Origin: Perkinsus olseni
Taxonomy: Eukaryota > Perkinsozoa > Perkinsida > Perkinsidae
NCBI GenBank assembly: GCA_013115135.1
Contig: JABANP010000272.1
Coordinates: forward strand, 1 to 64,000
DNA: 64,000 nt
Direction of reading: 5' to 3'
Positions 46,301 to 58,858 of this stretch are shown here, piece by piece. The notes beneath the pieces were generated by a model. That model was not told where the DNA came from. It made no database searches and was given only the letters and a program-made list of their open reading frames with translations. The position numbers and the translations under genes were made by a program. Position 1 is the first letter of the stretch. Each line of letters opens with the position of its first letter.

Positions 46301-47429
46301 CCACAGCCGTACGAATGGTTCTCGCGATACCGTAACCAGCAACCCCGAGCCGGCCCAGCAGCAGCGCGTCTAAAGAGCTCTAGACGATGGCTCTGTTGCG
46401 ATAGTAGAGAGAAGTGACCTCCGATGGGTTTGCCGCAGACAGCTTCATCTTGGCATCCTCAAACATCTTGCCTGCCGTGTCCATCTTGAATCGTGCCAGT
46501 ATCCCTGTACTGCTCAGGATGACTACTATGTCATCTTCCTCGATGTATGACAAGCAGATGACGGGCCCGACGATCTTATAACTGCCACGAGACACGCGCC
46601 CGATCGGACTGAGCATGGAAGCTTGAGCTCTCCCCGGTCAGTTCCACGCCCGAGGTAGAGCCCAGTATTACTACTACCTCTCAACTTGCGTTCCAGCACT
46701 GGACACCGAGCAGATACTGCCGCTCTCAGCTGCGAAGACATAAGGCGATCTATCGGGATTGGAGGGGTCTCTCGTCCGAAATACTATATGTGTCGCCACC
46801 CCTACCCTCGAGGATACCCTGTGAATTCTGCAGGGAAGATCGTTACTACGATCGGTATTGATGAGAGTCGACCTCACATCTCTAGCTTGCCAAGGCCATC
46901 GACATCCCACAGAGTTAGGCTCCCATCGCTGCTGCTGATGACAAGACTGCGGCCATCGGGGCTACACGCGCCGGTCACTGTATGTGCCCCTTCCATTTCT
47001 ATTCGCTTCTCCACTAGTTCGACCTTTTTCTCGACACCTAACGATCCTCATCGCCCTTCGTCCTCGGTAGCCGTCGTACCTTCAGTCGTGTCAACCCTTT
47101 GGAGAGTTCCGTCCCGCCAGGTTATGAATAAGGTCGACCCTCCCTTGCCAGGCGACAACTGGCTCCAAATAAGAGAAGTTATCGAACTCCGCCGATGTAA
47201 CCTCGGAATGACGGGAACCTCCCAAAGAGCAGCCTTAACCTATCGTATGATGGTGGTTCCCCTTCACCTTGACGCCTTCTACACTGTACAACAGGACTTC
47301 CGAGCCCTCTGCTTCCGAACTACCTTCGGAGGCCACTGCCAGGAGGGCCTCCCTATCATCACCCACAGTCCACTGCGAGAGGGAGGCAGTCGACACATCC
47401 GGTAATGGAAAACACGTCACAAGTGACAT
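40388..47429 (-). CDS. IFT140: IFT140, intraflagellar transport complex A subunit; many introns
   Basis: IFT140 is a core IFT-A protein needed for retrograde transport along the axoneme. It has N-terminal WD40 propellers and a C-terminal TPR solenoid. I start it at ATG 47429 ([20 protein letters not shown]), whose [18 protein letters not shown] pattern matches the IFT140 start. WD40 pieces include [20 protein letters not shown] (about 46560). TPR pieces in order: [20 protein letters not shown] (43480), [20 protein letters not shown] (43180), [20 protein letters not shown] (42290), and further helical repeats at 41600-41900. The C-terminus is acidic, [17 protein letters not shown] (40400), like the family's acidic tail. 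Total span of 7 kb suits a protein of about 1,400 residues with short introns. Exon borders were not all set. Confidence 0.85.
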
Positions 47430-47611
47430 TACTACGAACTCCGTGAACGCGCTCGCACTGCCGCTTATTATAACCCTGACCCTCAGGCTTTCAATCCATC
47501 TCCATCGGCACGAAACCTTGACACTTGACAACACAACGCTCACTATAGCAAGAGGAAAGCATTCCAACACTTAGAAAAATGCTTGCGTCAGTGATGCAGC
47601 TGTAGAGATGC

Positions 47612-48124
47612 TTAGCCCTCATAGACCCACTGATAGTCGCACTTCTTCCACTCATTCACGCCTTCGGGGAACCACAGGGCGATCTCCTTAGCGGCAGACT
47701 CGGGACTGTCAGAACCGTGGATGAGGTTTCTGCCGACCTCAAGACCGAAGTCACCCCTGATGGTGCCAGGGGCGGACTCGGAAGGCTTGGTCGCACCGAG
47801 GATTCTGCGGCCCTCAGCGGCGGCATCGAGGCCTTCCCAAACCATAGCAACAACGGGCGAGGTCTGCATGTACTTAACGAGACCAGCAAAAAAAGGCTTG
47901 TCGGCCAAGTCAGCGTAGTGCTTCTTGAAGTGCTCCTCGCTGGGACTGCACATCTTCATGGCAACCAACTTAAAGCCCTTATCCTCGAACCTAGAAGGAT
48001 GATAAAATCATCAACATCACTGACGTCGCCGAGTAACCCACCTCTGAACAATCCTGCCGACCAGTCCACGCTGGACGCCATCAGGCTTGACCATGATAAA
48101 GGTACGATCAGTACGCGAAGCCAT
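47612..48124 (-). CDS. Nucleoside diphosphate kinase
   Basis: It transfers the terminal phosphate of ATP to other nucleoside diphosphates through a phosphohistidine. Exon 1 starts at ATG 48124 ([20 protein letters not shown], the family N-terminus). A 51-bp GT-AG intron (47991-48041) falls in the codon for Arg of [12 protein letters not shown]. Exon 2 has the active-site block [20 protein letters not shown] with its catalytic histidine, and ends CDYQWVYEG. The joined length is 153 residues, the usual length of group I enzymes. The stop is about 180 bp upstream of the IFT140 start on the same strand. Confidence 0.95.
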
Positions 48125-48304
48125 TGCTGTAAAACCGATGAGCAAAAACTACTACGTCAAGTCAATCGAAATCATGAACCCTGTCCACTAGCCCAGGATG
48201 CTTTTGAGTTCTCGCCACGCCATTCTAATCGATACACAGCGCAGTTGCGAACACCACACAGACCAGCCAGAGGCAAACGTTCAGTGGTAATAGGAAACTA
48301 GCAA

Positions 48305-51300
48305 TCAGTGGTGTTGTGGTAATGGATGCTGCTGTGGACTTGGAGAGCCACCTCGCACGAACATCCAGCTAACCAATTGGCTCCATATGTTGTCCAGATG
48401 GGCTTCCAAGCGGTACGGTGGCCGCTGTATGTCGCTGACGATCTCACTGAGGTGGGCAGCCCTTTTGTCGTGAAGACTGGTCACATGTACCACATCCCAG
48501 CCATGCCACCCATTGGCAATGTTATTATAGCTGACAGTAAATGTTAACTTAGCCGATCTAAGTATATGAGATTGATTGGGCATATTCAGTCGAACTGTGA
48601 GATTGAGGAGCATCACGAAGGAGTTGGCAGCATTCGGCGGCCGTGGGGTACTCAAATCCTGCCAATCGATCTGCCACTGGCACGAAGCCGACTTGGTCAG
48701 GTCTATTCGTCGTAGCGTCTCACGGTCGCGCCGTTCCTTCCGAACCAAAGCCGCCACCTCGCAGACTGCCACCCACGGTACTCCCGGCCGTAGCAACTTC
48801 AGAATGAAGCTGGGCGCCGCAACCACCGTAGGAGTCCGACACAAGTCAGTGAACTCATCCACCAGAACAGACGAGGCCACCAAGTAGCGATTGAGGATCT
48901 CCGTCTCGCCTCGTCCAGGAACCTTGTCAACGCTCAACTTCAATTGAAAGGTCCTGTTCTTCTCATCAGCATACAGCATCACACAGCACCTCACGTTACC
49001 ATCGAACGTGTTCCAGCTGAGGACCCTCCATGGTTCACTATCAGGCGCAGACTCGGAGGACATCCGATCCTCCCTAGGGCAGTCGGTGGGCAGGACTCCA
49101 TTAGTGATGGTCGTTATGATATGGCAGTACCAACAGTAGACCCCCAAGGGTTCGAGGATGCCGCTATACAACTTGCCAGGTTGAAAACGTATCCGGAACT
49201 CGGTGTCCCTCAGTGGCAGGAAATGATCGTCACTAACCCCGGCCTTCGTTGCTGTTACCATTCGGAAGAACCTGCTCGGCGCCGGAAGAGGTACCAGCGA
49301 CTGCTTGTAACGATTGTTCGTCCGAACCGCCAAATAGCCGCCCGTCATAGCCGTGAACTCGAAGAGGTAGGTCCGACCGTAGACCATGTCCAGAGCCATC
49401 TGATTCCTGGGCCACAGCTCCCACAACGGCATTGGGAGACCGTCTGCAAGGCCAGGGGGCCTCACGCCCGTCCCTACCGCTTCGGCCTTCGAAGCTACGG
49501 CGCCCAGACCGTACTGAGTAGCTCGGCAGAGCTCGATGTACGCTGCCAGACGGGTAAGGGGACCGGCCAGATCGCCAGCAGTAGCGGCCACCATCTGCAA
49601 GTTGGCAAAGAGCTCCAGCTGGGGTACCACACAATCGGTGAGGGAAGGTTGTATCCACTTGAGGTTGACCACTAGGCCTTCGGAGCAGCAGTCCAGAGCT
49701 GGTCGTGAGGATCTCCCAGCATCAGAGAGGAACACTTCAAAGACATCATCCTCCCTCCCGCACGTTGATAGAGATAACCGTACCGCTTCCAAGTCAGCTG
49801 AGACCAATTGCATGCCATCATGATACCGCGCGACCATCCTGGCCTGGTAGATCCACTCAGCCATCCGGACGAGCTGATGGAGGTCCCGGCCGAGGGCTCC
49901 GAGTGTGCCGTACTCGATGACGACACCTGTCGCGACTAGCCCGCCAGCTGCGGCAGCGGAATAGCTCCGAAGAACCGCTCGGGCCCCAGAGAGCATCCGA
50001 ACCACTTGGTTGGTCACCGGCGTATCGTCACCGGGCGGCGGGGACTCCCAGTCGTCGGCCAAGAATGCCGCTGTGGTAGGAGCAGGAGTCTGCGGCGCAG
50101 CAATGACATGCGTATTGGTGAGAGAGTCCGCAGAGTTCTTCGAAGGCCACAGCGGAGGCTCGGCATCAGGAGAAGAGGCATCCTGCATGATTACCAAAGA
50201 GCCCGGAATCAAGGACAAACGTATCCTCCAGGGTACCTGAGGGCCACAACAACCTAGCAAACCATCGGGTTTAGCATCACACCAGCACTCGGTAGACCAG
50301 ACCCACGCCTCCCTTGACTACCTCCTCATCGTCGCTAATGAAGACGTGTACTGTTGGCTCTGCAACACAGGCCAAGTTGGGTGGCTCCGGCTGGTCCTCC
50401 TGCTGGTCGCCATCCTCTTGACTACCCCCAGACGACATACTCTCGTCTTCGCAAGAGTCCTCTACGTCCGGTGATGACTCCTGCTCAACCAACGGCTGAT
50501 TCCCTATGACCTTATCATTCCGCCTCCACACGAACATATGGCCGTACACGTTGCCCTCGCCATCTCCATTGTCCGGCCGTTTCACGGGTGGCCAGGAGAG
50601 CTCCAATGAGAACTCATCAGGCGGCAACAGCTTCCGGAGGGTCGACCCGACAGAAGCGAGAATGCGCAGAGGCCTCGCATAGCCCTTGTGGTAGCGGCCA
50701 GCTGAGTAGATTGTCTGAGTGGCCGCAGCGAAAACATCGTGGTCGGCCGCCGAGCCCACGTTGATGAGGCGAGGGTTAACGGTCATACCGATGAACCCGA
50801 CAGAGGGAGGGTCATCATTGAGTGGGGGAAATGTGAAGGCCATCGTCAGGAAGATACCCGGGACGTCGGCGACCGCGTAGGCTGCACTGAAGTCACGGGT
50901 GTCTCGCACTTGTTGTGTGCTCTGATAGACATCAGCGGCCTCTGTTGCCAGTAGTTCATCGTCCGGAGGCGAGACGAAGCCGTAGGGCCAGGCAACCCGA
51001 TGCCAGCCGTGGGCTGCGGCCTTCGCATCACATGAGTCGACGACGGCCAGGAAGGGCAATTGGCGATCGAGGAGGGCGAGGGCGTGTGATAGGGAATTAA
51101 CAATGATGGGGTCCTCTGAGGGCAGCAAGGGCGACTCTACCACAATACGACCGGTCTTGTCGAGAGAGACAACAGCACACAAGTGGCCGGACGGCCGCCG
51201 TACTATTAGCGACCATGACGTGTCGTCGCCGTCATTCGACTGCTTCATGCTAGTGACATTGTCTCCTTTGAGTGAAGCCTTCAGAGACATCAAAGTTTGC

Positions 51301-52527
51301 TGTTGGATAAGGCCGAAGGCAAGGTCCACACAGCGAGGCAGGTCGCTTGCGGGTAGATAGTCCTCTGGCAGCACCTGAGCGGTAACGGAGTTCGACCGAC
51401 GCGTTGGCCTTCCCGCTGATCACCATTACTACTACCTCTATCTGCTCGGGACAAAGCCAGTCCCCAAGAAGCCTAGCCTCCACCCCAGAGTCCCCAGCTG
51501 ACCATACGATCATCGGGGACCATTTCCCGGGCTGCTGACTCGTCGTCACTACCGCTGCTGGACACAGCTTTACTTCCATCCTCTTCACAAAGTTCTCCAT
51601 ATTCTTGTCAGCTGATTCATCACCCACTTTGTTAACCGCCCAGATCGGCCCCTCCGGCGAAGTACTCATGAGGTCCCTCGCCTGTTGATGCAGACTTCTG
51701 AGCTGCAGCTGGGCAGCCATACGCGCCACACAAGTGTACATCACTCGAAGACCGTTCTCATCGCTCTTCTCCCGCACCAGCTGATCCATCACAGCCTGCA
51801 ATACTATTCGACAGGCCGTCCGTCGCTTCCGATGCACTCGTACGTCAAGGATCGTCCACGAGGACAAGTCATAGATAGCTCGAACCGAGAAGCCGCCCGA
51901 ACGAGAAGCCAAAAGAATGGTATCAGTGTGGGGGTCGACCGAGAAGAGGGCCTCTGAAGGAAGTCCTGCTTGTACGTTATACAGACTGAGCTGATGATGG
52001 AGGTACTCCTGTGCTTGACCCCTGGCCTCTGAGTTCATTGCCAGCGAGGAAGACACTACATAGGGCTTCCCTATGCTGCCTACTAGATCAGCTGTCAACT
52101 CTGGCAGGAAATTCCTGTCACCACCCATAAGTACCGTAGCAGCGTCCCGAACGTTCCACTGCTGGTCCCTGGCCTGGCCTCTCGTCCACAACCTCAGTGG
52201 TACCATCTCCTCCCCTATTCGTTCATTCAAGTGTGCCTTATTATCGAAATCCAGCTGCTTCCTCCGGCCCTCTGCCAGCGCTCGAGCCCCTCCATGCGCC
52301 CCCAGGAAGTACCCACAGGCCACGTGCAACGCAATAGCTCTTTCGCGGAGCCGTCTCACTGCGGTCCACACAGTCGTGGGGTCCTCCGCCTCGAGGGCCT
52401 GCTGGAGCTCTCGAAGACTGGTGTCCGCTACTCCCTCCACCAGAGCCCACATTGGCAGCAAGGCCGATACTGAGGAACTTGACGGCCCTCCTCCTCCTTC
52501 ATCATTGGCCTTGAGGGCTGGGTCCAT
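48305..52527 (-). CDS. Large protein, possibly Mediator subunit 14 (1,371 aa, three exons)
   Basis: Three exons join in frame: 52527-51436, 51374-50283 and 50236-48305, with introns of 61 bp (51375-51435) and 46 bp (50237-50282), both GT-AG and phase 0. The product is 1,371 residues. The N-terminal 220 residues have the pattern of MED14: a helical opening (LPMWALVEGVADTSLRELQQ), a VRRLRERAIALHVACGYFLG helix, a short DAATVLMGGDRNFLPELTADL segment where MED14 has its tG-ny-LP motif, then HHQLSLYNVQAGLPSEALF followed by beta-rich SVDPHTDTILL. The middle and C-terminal thirds are not recognised. MED14 is the backbone of Mediator in transcription. The gene model is firm; the identity is tentative. 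The stop lies about 180 bp upstream of the kinase start. Confidence 0.75.
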
Positions 52528-52762
52528 TGAAATTCAACGGCGGCCTGAAGCCAACTGGGGCCTAGTGTCCAGACTCTCTGTAGTTGGAACGCAACAAGAC
52601 AAGTAAATTAAAAAGGTTGCATACAAGGTCGAGTAAAATACGCTGCAACTTGGCGTTATGTAAGCGCTATCAGAGCTAGTACAGCAGAAAAAAATTAGAG
52701 GAATATTACGCAGAATTGGCCCCAGGATAAAATTGTATCCCCGAACTTCACACCGGCTACTA

Positions 52763-54563
52763 CTATCGGTCTTTTTTGAATTTACTCAGCTGTCTCTTCT
52801 CCCACTCGGAAACTATCTCCAAATGCTTCTGCATAACCCAGGTGACATCCTCAAATCTGTCACACTCGGGTCCTTCCCTGATAGGCGGGAATGCACTGCC
52901 GATCTGGGCCAACACCCATTCATAATAGTACGGCCATCGATTCCAGTTGTTCCTATCCAAGATGGCACTCACGTCATGCCCCAGTCGCCAGATATCTTCC
53001 TCTCGACGAACACTACCCCTGAATTCGAGCTCCGAGAGACTCAGCCTTCCCGTAGCCCTCAGAGCTTCTTTTGACCGCCGCATCCTCCTCGTGAGCTATC
53101 TCACGTCGTCGTTTGATATGCTCGGCAAGTTTACAACGGCATTCCTTAGTACCCTTCAACTCTGCCAACTCCTCGTAAAGGTCTTCTATCTCCTTATCCG
53201 TCAGATCGTGCTGAGGACTACTGGCCCTTCTCATCATCAACCGCGGGATAAGGCGCCAGGCGAATAGCATACACAGCGCCCCAACAGCAGCAACACCTGA
53301 GACTACTGCGAAGGCAGTGATATGCTCTGAATCGACGTCCCAAAGGACACCAGCGATCAACGGCCCCACTGCTCCCGCTAAGAGCATTGCCGCCAGTACA
53401 ATGCCATTGACCAGACCCCGCCTCGGAGCCGGCGCTATGATCTTCGCCATCACTGGGACCGAGGAGTACACCATGGAGTTCCCGAAATTGAGAAGGTACG
53501 AGATGAAAATCACACCGTAGACGTTATCGAGTAACGGGAGAATGAACATCGTCGCGTGACCCAGCATACCAATCATCGCCAGAATCGGCATGGATAGACG
53601 CTTAGACAGCGGCAGGAATATTACAATAAGGGTTATTAAGGTGGGTATGGCCATTGACCCCAGGACCAGTCCTACGGTGTTCAGCGCCATCCCATAGACC
53701 TCGTTCAAGAGCCAGGGCAAGGTTGTTATGATAGTAATATTATCAAACTGCACGCATGCCCCGGTTACAGCGATCATCGTCAAAGTAACGATGAAGAGCG
53801 GTGACCGCATGATACCGCTGGACTCTGGTCTTCCTCCACCGACCGCTACTCCGCGGTCAGTCGACGACGCCGTATCGGGCTTCCGAGACTCCCTTAGGAA
53901 TATCAATGCCAATAGAGCCATACAGAAGGTGAGGCCAGCGGCGAAGAAAACTGGTAGCCTCCAAGTGAGCGTTCCCATACTGCCTCCCAGCAACGGCATC
54001 AACGAGCCTATGGCTATCATAACCCCAACCAAAGTCGAATACAAAGCCATCCTCTCTGGTGCTGCTATATCTCCAAGATAGGAGAAGGCCACGGGCCTTG
54101 TCCCAGTCGTCAAGCCGTTACACAGACGGAGGCAGGCGAACATCCAATACGAGTTGGAGAAGCCCTGAATGAGGTACACCGCTGCTGTCAAAGAGTAAGC
54201 ACAGACGAACACCGGTCGTCTGCCAACCAGATCGGATAGAGGGCCCATAGTCATAGCCGATAAGAACTGGCCGAAGCCGTACATCGCCATCAACCACGAC
54301 GCGGCGAAGTCATCGGAGAAGCCACCGTTGCCGAGCTCGTCAACTATGGTCGTAAAGAGAGGCGCCAATAGGGTGTACCCCATGAAGTCCACGATGACCG
54401 ACACGTAAACGATGAAGAGGTCGAGGAAGAACCGAGGCCCGTTATCAAAGCGGGGGAAGAAGGCAAATGGCTTCCGTCTGAGTGAGCCACCACTTGTAGG
54501 CTCCGATGGGACCTCGGCAACCCTTTGGGCGGGCTCTGGATGAGGGGCATCGGGGGCGGACAT
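52763..54563 (-). CDS. MFS transporter
   Basis: ATG at 54563 gives a 516-residue frame to TAG at 53013. It has about twelve hydrophobic segments. The loop after the second segment reads GPLSDLVGRRPVF, the major facilitator signature, and a long charged loop (about residues 220-245, RESRKPDTASSTDRG) lies between the two halves. The substrate is unknown. A second open frame, +1 to the first, continues from about 53083 to 52763 and reads like protein (NNWNRWPYYYEWVLAQIGSA). I could not find an intron that joins them, so this tail is either a frameshifted extension, a missed splice, or chance; the firm part is 53013-54563. Confidence 0.8.
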
Positions 54564-54770
54564 GGGAGGCAGGGAAACTAAAGTTCGAGGATATGAAATT
54601 GCCGATGCAGAGAGGAAAGCGGAGATCAGCGAATGACGTGGTCGCAGTCATTGGTCTCATTCAAACACAATGGTGTCACTAGAAGTCTCTTTCGAAGGTG
54701 GTTCGACGCCTTGAGTGGAAGCTTGTAAGGGGAGAAATTCTAGAAACCCATACAGGCTACCAAACTTCTG

Positions 54771-54910
54771 TTCACGCGCTACGAAATTCCAAGTCAGCTT
54801 CACGCGCCACGAAATTCCAAGGCAGCTTCACGCGCCACGAAACTCCAAGGCAGCTTCACGCGCCACGAAATTGCAAACGAGCTTCACGCGCCACGTAATT
54901 ACCAACTCTC
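54771..54910. repeat. 28-bp minisatellite, five units
   Basis: Unit ttcacgcgccacgaaattcc plus aaggcagc starts at 54771, 54799, 54827, 54855 and 54883 with few changes; the last is incomplete. It lies in the spacer between the divergent MFS gene and the next plus-strand gene, ending about 27 bp before that gene's ATG. Nothing separates the units, so it is not a CRISPR array. Confidence 0.9.
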
Positions 54911-54936
54911 TTTCACCGATCGTACCCCTCCCAAGG

Positions 54937-57358
54937 ATGACGGCTATTCCATCTCCTTCCGACTCTGGCGTCAGCGTCCACAATGATGAGGACATCACTG
55001 GCATTGAGAAGGGCGACGCTGTGAGGCTCGTGGACCTTCGAGACTATCCCGGCCTTGACGGTCAGACTGGACGGGTGGTCAGGTTCGACCAACTAACGCA
55101 AAGGTGGGGTCCTCGTGAGAAGCGAGATTGAATACCACCTGCGCTGGCTGCAGATACGACATTAGGCTGGATGAAACCAACGTGACGAAGAGAGTCCGAG
55201 GCTCCAACCTACGACGCCTCCTTACTGGCTGCGTTGTCGAACTACAAGTACTATCACGTCCTGGGGTCTTCTTATTAGGTGACCGTAGTAGAGGGTGTGT
55301 AGCCTTGGGTTTGGGCGTTTCAGGATACTTGAGCATCATCATCCTCTTATCCTCATCGTCTCCGTGAAAAGGACTATAACATGACCTCTGTACGGATCAT
55401 GTACGGGCCAGTGATGCCTAGTCCATCGTAGCAACAACCTTTACCACTACTAAACCTATGCTATCTATCCTTAGTAGATACCACACCACCGCTGTATCAC
55501 CATCATTTAACGCAATTATTATCGTATTATTCTCTCACCACGGAGCTCGCATTTTGCCCTTCGGGGTCTCCTTTCCTCAGGGCCTCCTCGCCGCTTATAA
55601 GCTCAATGGAAGCATCGGTGAATGTAAGGACTTCGACAAGCAGCTTCAGCGTTACGTTGTAAGGAGAAAACAGTTGCCCAGCCACCCCACTCTGGCCGGC
55701 TCAGGTCCTGTTAGATGGTGACGTTACTAAGAAGGTGAAGCCCGAAAACGTGAAAGTATTAACCAGCTATCGCCACAGTCAAATCGTTCCAACTCTGCAG
55801 CAAATACGGTAGACGCGCGGACTGCCATTCTCGTCTTACTGTGACGTTTTCAGGAGCGTAAGAGACAATCGGGTGTCGGTTTCACTGACCTACCTCGAGC
55901 AATGGCAACTCTGTCCTATGCCATGTGTACTGGCAACCAAGCATCTCACTAATTGGGAGGACATGAGGGGAAGGAAAGAGAAGGATGAATACTTGGCTAG
56001 GAAACTGGTAGTACTCTCGCGAAGAGAAGATTCTCCGAATTCTTCCGGCTGTGCAACTCTCGTGGCGGGATGAATGATGCGGCTGTGACGATCCCTTCAA
56101 CCTTCGGAATGATGGTGGTGGTTATGCTCAGTGTTCGGCTTCGTCGCTTCCCAAGGACTTCGTGGACTCCAACGTCCTCTACGTCTCGTATCCTCGGACG
56201 CAGCTCAACCCTGATCCACTCTACATGCCGGGTGAGGATCCCTATGCTGCTCGCCGCGTACTTTTCTTTCGACGTTGTTTGGTTTCAGAGGTTCAATCTG
56301 AAACTAATCATTCCTCTGAGGTCGAATCAGTGGGTGAAGATCCCTTCGACGAGGATGCCCCATTGGTAGGAGCAGAGAGGTCATTTAACTCATCCTCGAC
56401 GGTTGTGGTTCGTAGTTGCTCGAAGATCGCTCATCTCACAAGAGGAAGCGGTCTGATCGGGAAAGAGATGGTGAGAAACGGTCACGTACTGGGGGCAGCG
56501 ACAGGGGCTCGAGGCGTGACCGTCATGACAGGACCGACGGCCTTAATCGTCCTGATAACGATAAAGGTAGCCTAAGATCCACGATCTGTCTTGTCCGGTC
56601 TGGTCGTGTTATTTCCGTGCACATGATCTCTTAACTGCTGTTCAGACACTCGTCCCCTCTCGGCGATTATCCCTCTGCTGGCCTCTCTAGGTCGGTGGTG
56701 TGAGAAGTCCAAGGACGGTAGGGCCCAGAAGTCTGCTGTTGCTTCGCTCCGCTCATCGTCCGTGTTTCAGTTTCTCACGATCTCCGTCGTCGGACGTATT
56801 TCATGCTTCCTGGGCATCTGACGAAATTCCAGTCGATGAAGGGGCCGAGGGAGGCCGGTGCCAACGGGGTGAGTGTGTGGGCTGTCTTCTCCGAGTATTG
56901 CCACGCGAATTCTGCAGATTCCCACATACATCGCTCTGTGCCATGCAGTGGTCCTACTAACCGATTCCTCAGACGACGTGGACCTCACTGGACCTCAGGT
57001 AGTATAAAGGTCAATGGAGTACTAGTGGGAGATGTATCGTCTTACAATCAGCGTGTTGAAGTTCTGGCGGCCCATGCCATGAACAAAACTGTCTATGTCC
57101 TTGACTCTAAGAAGGGACTCAGAAAGTGAGTACCATCTGCAGTGGCAGCCGCGCCTTATGATGGCCGTTCTCAGGCTTCCCAACAAGAGCTCCAACGGGC
57201 TCCTGTCCGATCGAATTCGCCGTATTGTTATGCATAGGCCGATCGATGGTCTTGTTGATGAATCAGATGGTAGCGGCGACAAAATACGTGAGTTCACCGA
57301 GGCCTTGGATCCCAATGGTGATGTCAAGTGGGGGAAGAAGGCTCATAAAGGGTAGCGT
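54937..57358 (+). CDS. Unrecognised intron-rich gene with NG-x-x-G repeats and an Arg/Ser/Asp-rich part
   Basis: ATG at 54937 gives MTAIPSPSDSGVSVHNDED. The motif GLDGQTGRVVRFDQLTQR joins YDIRLDETNVTKRVRGSNL across a 50-bp GT-AG intron (55104-55153). A second, similar motif, KLNGSIGECKDFDKQLQRYV, lies at 55600-55660. Such L-NG-x-G...FD...RY-V units occur in various proteins, with no single function. Downstream, frames near 56410-56560 are rich in Arg, Asp and Ser (KRKRSDRERDGEKRSRTGG), and short protein-like pieces lie at 56990-57120 and 57130-57350. Whether all belong to one gene is uncertain; the end is a guess. A further open piece at 57560-57778 (NLMYFRPQKLQRVHVRQRQ) may belong too. Confidence 0.4.
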
Positions 57359-57880
57359 CTCGATCGTCGGTGAGCTAAGATCAAGCAGCACCATTACTCA
57401 GGTACTCGATTTGAGTGGCAATAATAGCATCATTAGCAGTCCAGTAGTAGCATATTGTATGATTGATAGATCATTACTCTGCCTGTTGCGTCAAGTTGTA
57501 TGGCCCTGTATCGTTTGCCAATCCCACCGTTACACCTGCCGCACGCAGCATGAGGCATGAATGAGGCGAGATTGTTCCGGACCGTGGCTGAGAATTTGAT
57601 GTACTTTCGACCACAGAAACTTCAGCGTGTGCACGTTAGGCAGCGTCAAGCTCGAACTGGCAACACGACGCATAGGGAAGAGTATCAACGCGCAGTAGAT
57701 TTCCAACTTTTCCTGAAGGACGGGTCTTCGCCGGCAGCAATCGCCATCAGCGAAGGCTCCGGCGAGTTGGTCGACTGAAAACACGATCGATATCGTTTCC
57801 TGAGGAACTCGTATACGAAAGGTCCTATTACCACGTACCACCCTAAACCCTATAATACTAACCGAAGCGGAGGCCGGTTT

Positions 57881-58573
57881 TCATCGAGATTCGCCTACCA
57901 GCCCACGGCACTGACAGCAATAAGCAGTATAGTCTCCGTCCTCCACAGTCGCCTTCTCAAGCATCTCTTCGATCGGATAGTTGTTCCGATAAAACATATA
58001 GTCGGCGTCTCTGGGAAGGTCCTTCTCGCTAGCATCATGGCTAATATTCCTCACCTTGTCCATCGGACGCCGTCCAGTCTAATAACTCGTCGATCACAGG
58101 TTAGACATCTGATATTCTCACGTACCTGACCGTTACCCTCCGAGTCAGTGCGGAAGAGGACGCTGCTTGGAAAGTCAACGACACTGGCGTTGGGATGCCT
58201 ATGAATTTACTCGTTCCTTCTCGGGATGGGCGGAGGCTGCTGCTGCTCCAACGTGGCGCGCGGAGCATCGATGGAGCTCCTCACAGGAACCCCTGCCGCC
58301 TTCGGGTCCAGCGCGGCATGATGTCTCGTACACCAAACTATTCGGGTTGTCCTTACTGCTCGATTGCTGGCATTCCTCGTGAGGGCCCATCTAAGGCTCA
58401 GCAGTCCCCCACTAGTGGCGGTTCAGCATCCTCACCACACTGTCTATTTCGGCCAAGAGCTGGTCCAAGCCGGACTGATCCGTGCTCTCCACAAGCCGAT
58501 TTCCCCCAGTCCGTCGTGGCGAGCCGCACTTCTCGATACTATCGAGGAGACGCTCTACGTCGTCTACGTCCAT
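57881..58573 (-). CDS. CFAP418: CFAP418 (C8orf37-type) ciliary protein
   Basis: CFAP418 is a small protein of the ciliary base linked to membrane traffic in cilia and photoreceptors in animals. The ATG at 58573 gives MDVDDVERLLDSIEKCGSP, like the family's acidic N-terminus, followed by LDQLLAEIDSVV. The diagnostic C-terminal domain is clear: NIRCLTCDRRVIRLDGVRW, then DADYMFYRNNYPIEEML and YTAYCCQCRG, with the two CxxC/CxC pairs kept. A GT-AG intron of about 44 bp splits WTR from DADYM. The stop is at 57881. The middle part (about 58150-58420) crosses at least one more intron that I did not place. The strand and C-terminal domain are firm. Confidence 0.75.
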
Positions 58574-58858
58574 ACAAAGTGTGAGGCACGCAACCGCAAC
58601 AACGTCCAACCCGTTAGCGCACTGTGAAGGATTTTTGACGGGTCTGCAGGACTTACGCTAGTGAGTGCGATTGCATTGGTCACTCCGTAACAACACAAGT
58701 TGATATAGGTGATGTAAAACTAGCCAGTCGGGATGGCATAATCACATACTACGAGGAAGATGACAACAGTGTTGAGAGAAACTTGTACAGCAGGCCATCA
58801 CATTTGGTTTATAGTCCAGTTCTCTCGCGCACGCTTCTTCGGCTTCTGAGGAGACATA

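Noticed and set aside
54771..54910. CRISPR-like array
   Set aside because: The 28-bp units abut with no spacers, and the genome is eukaryotic.
56700..56960. Separate small genes among the short frames at 56.7-57.0 kb
   Set aside because: Frames are short, overlap on both strands and lack starts or domains; they are more likely intron and exon pieces of the surrounding gene.
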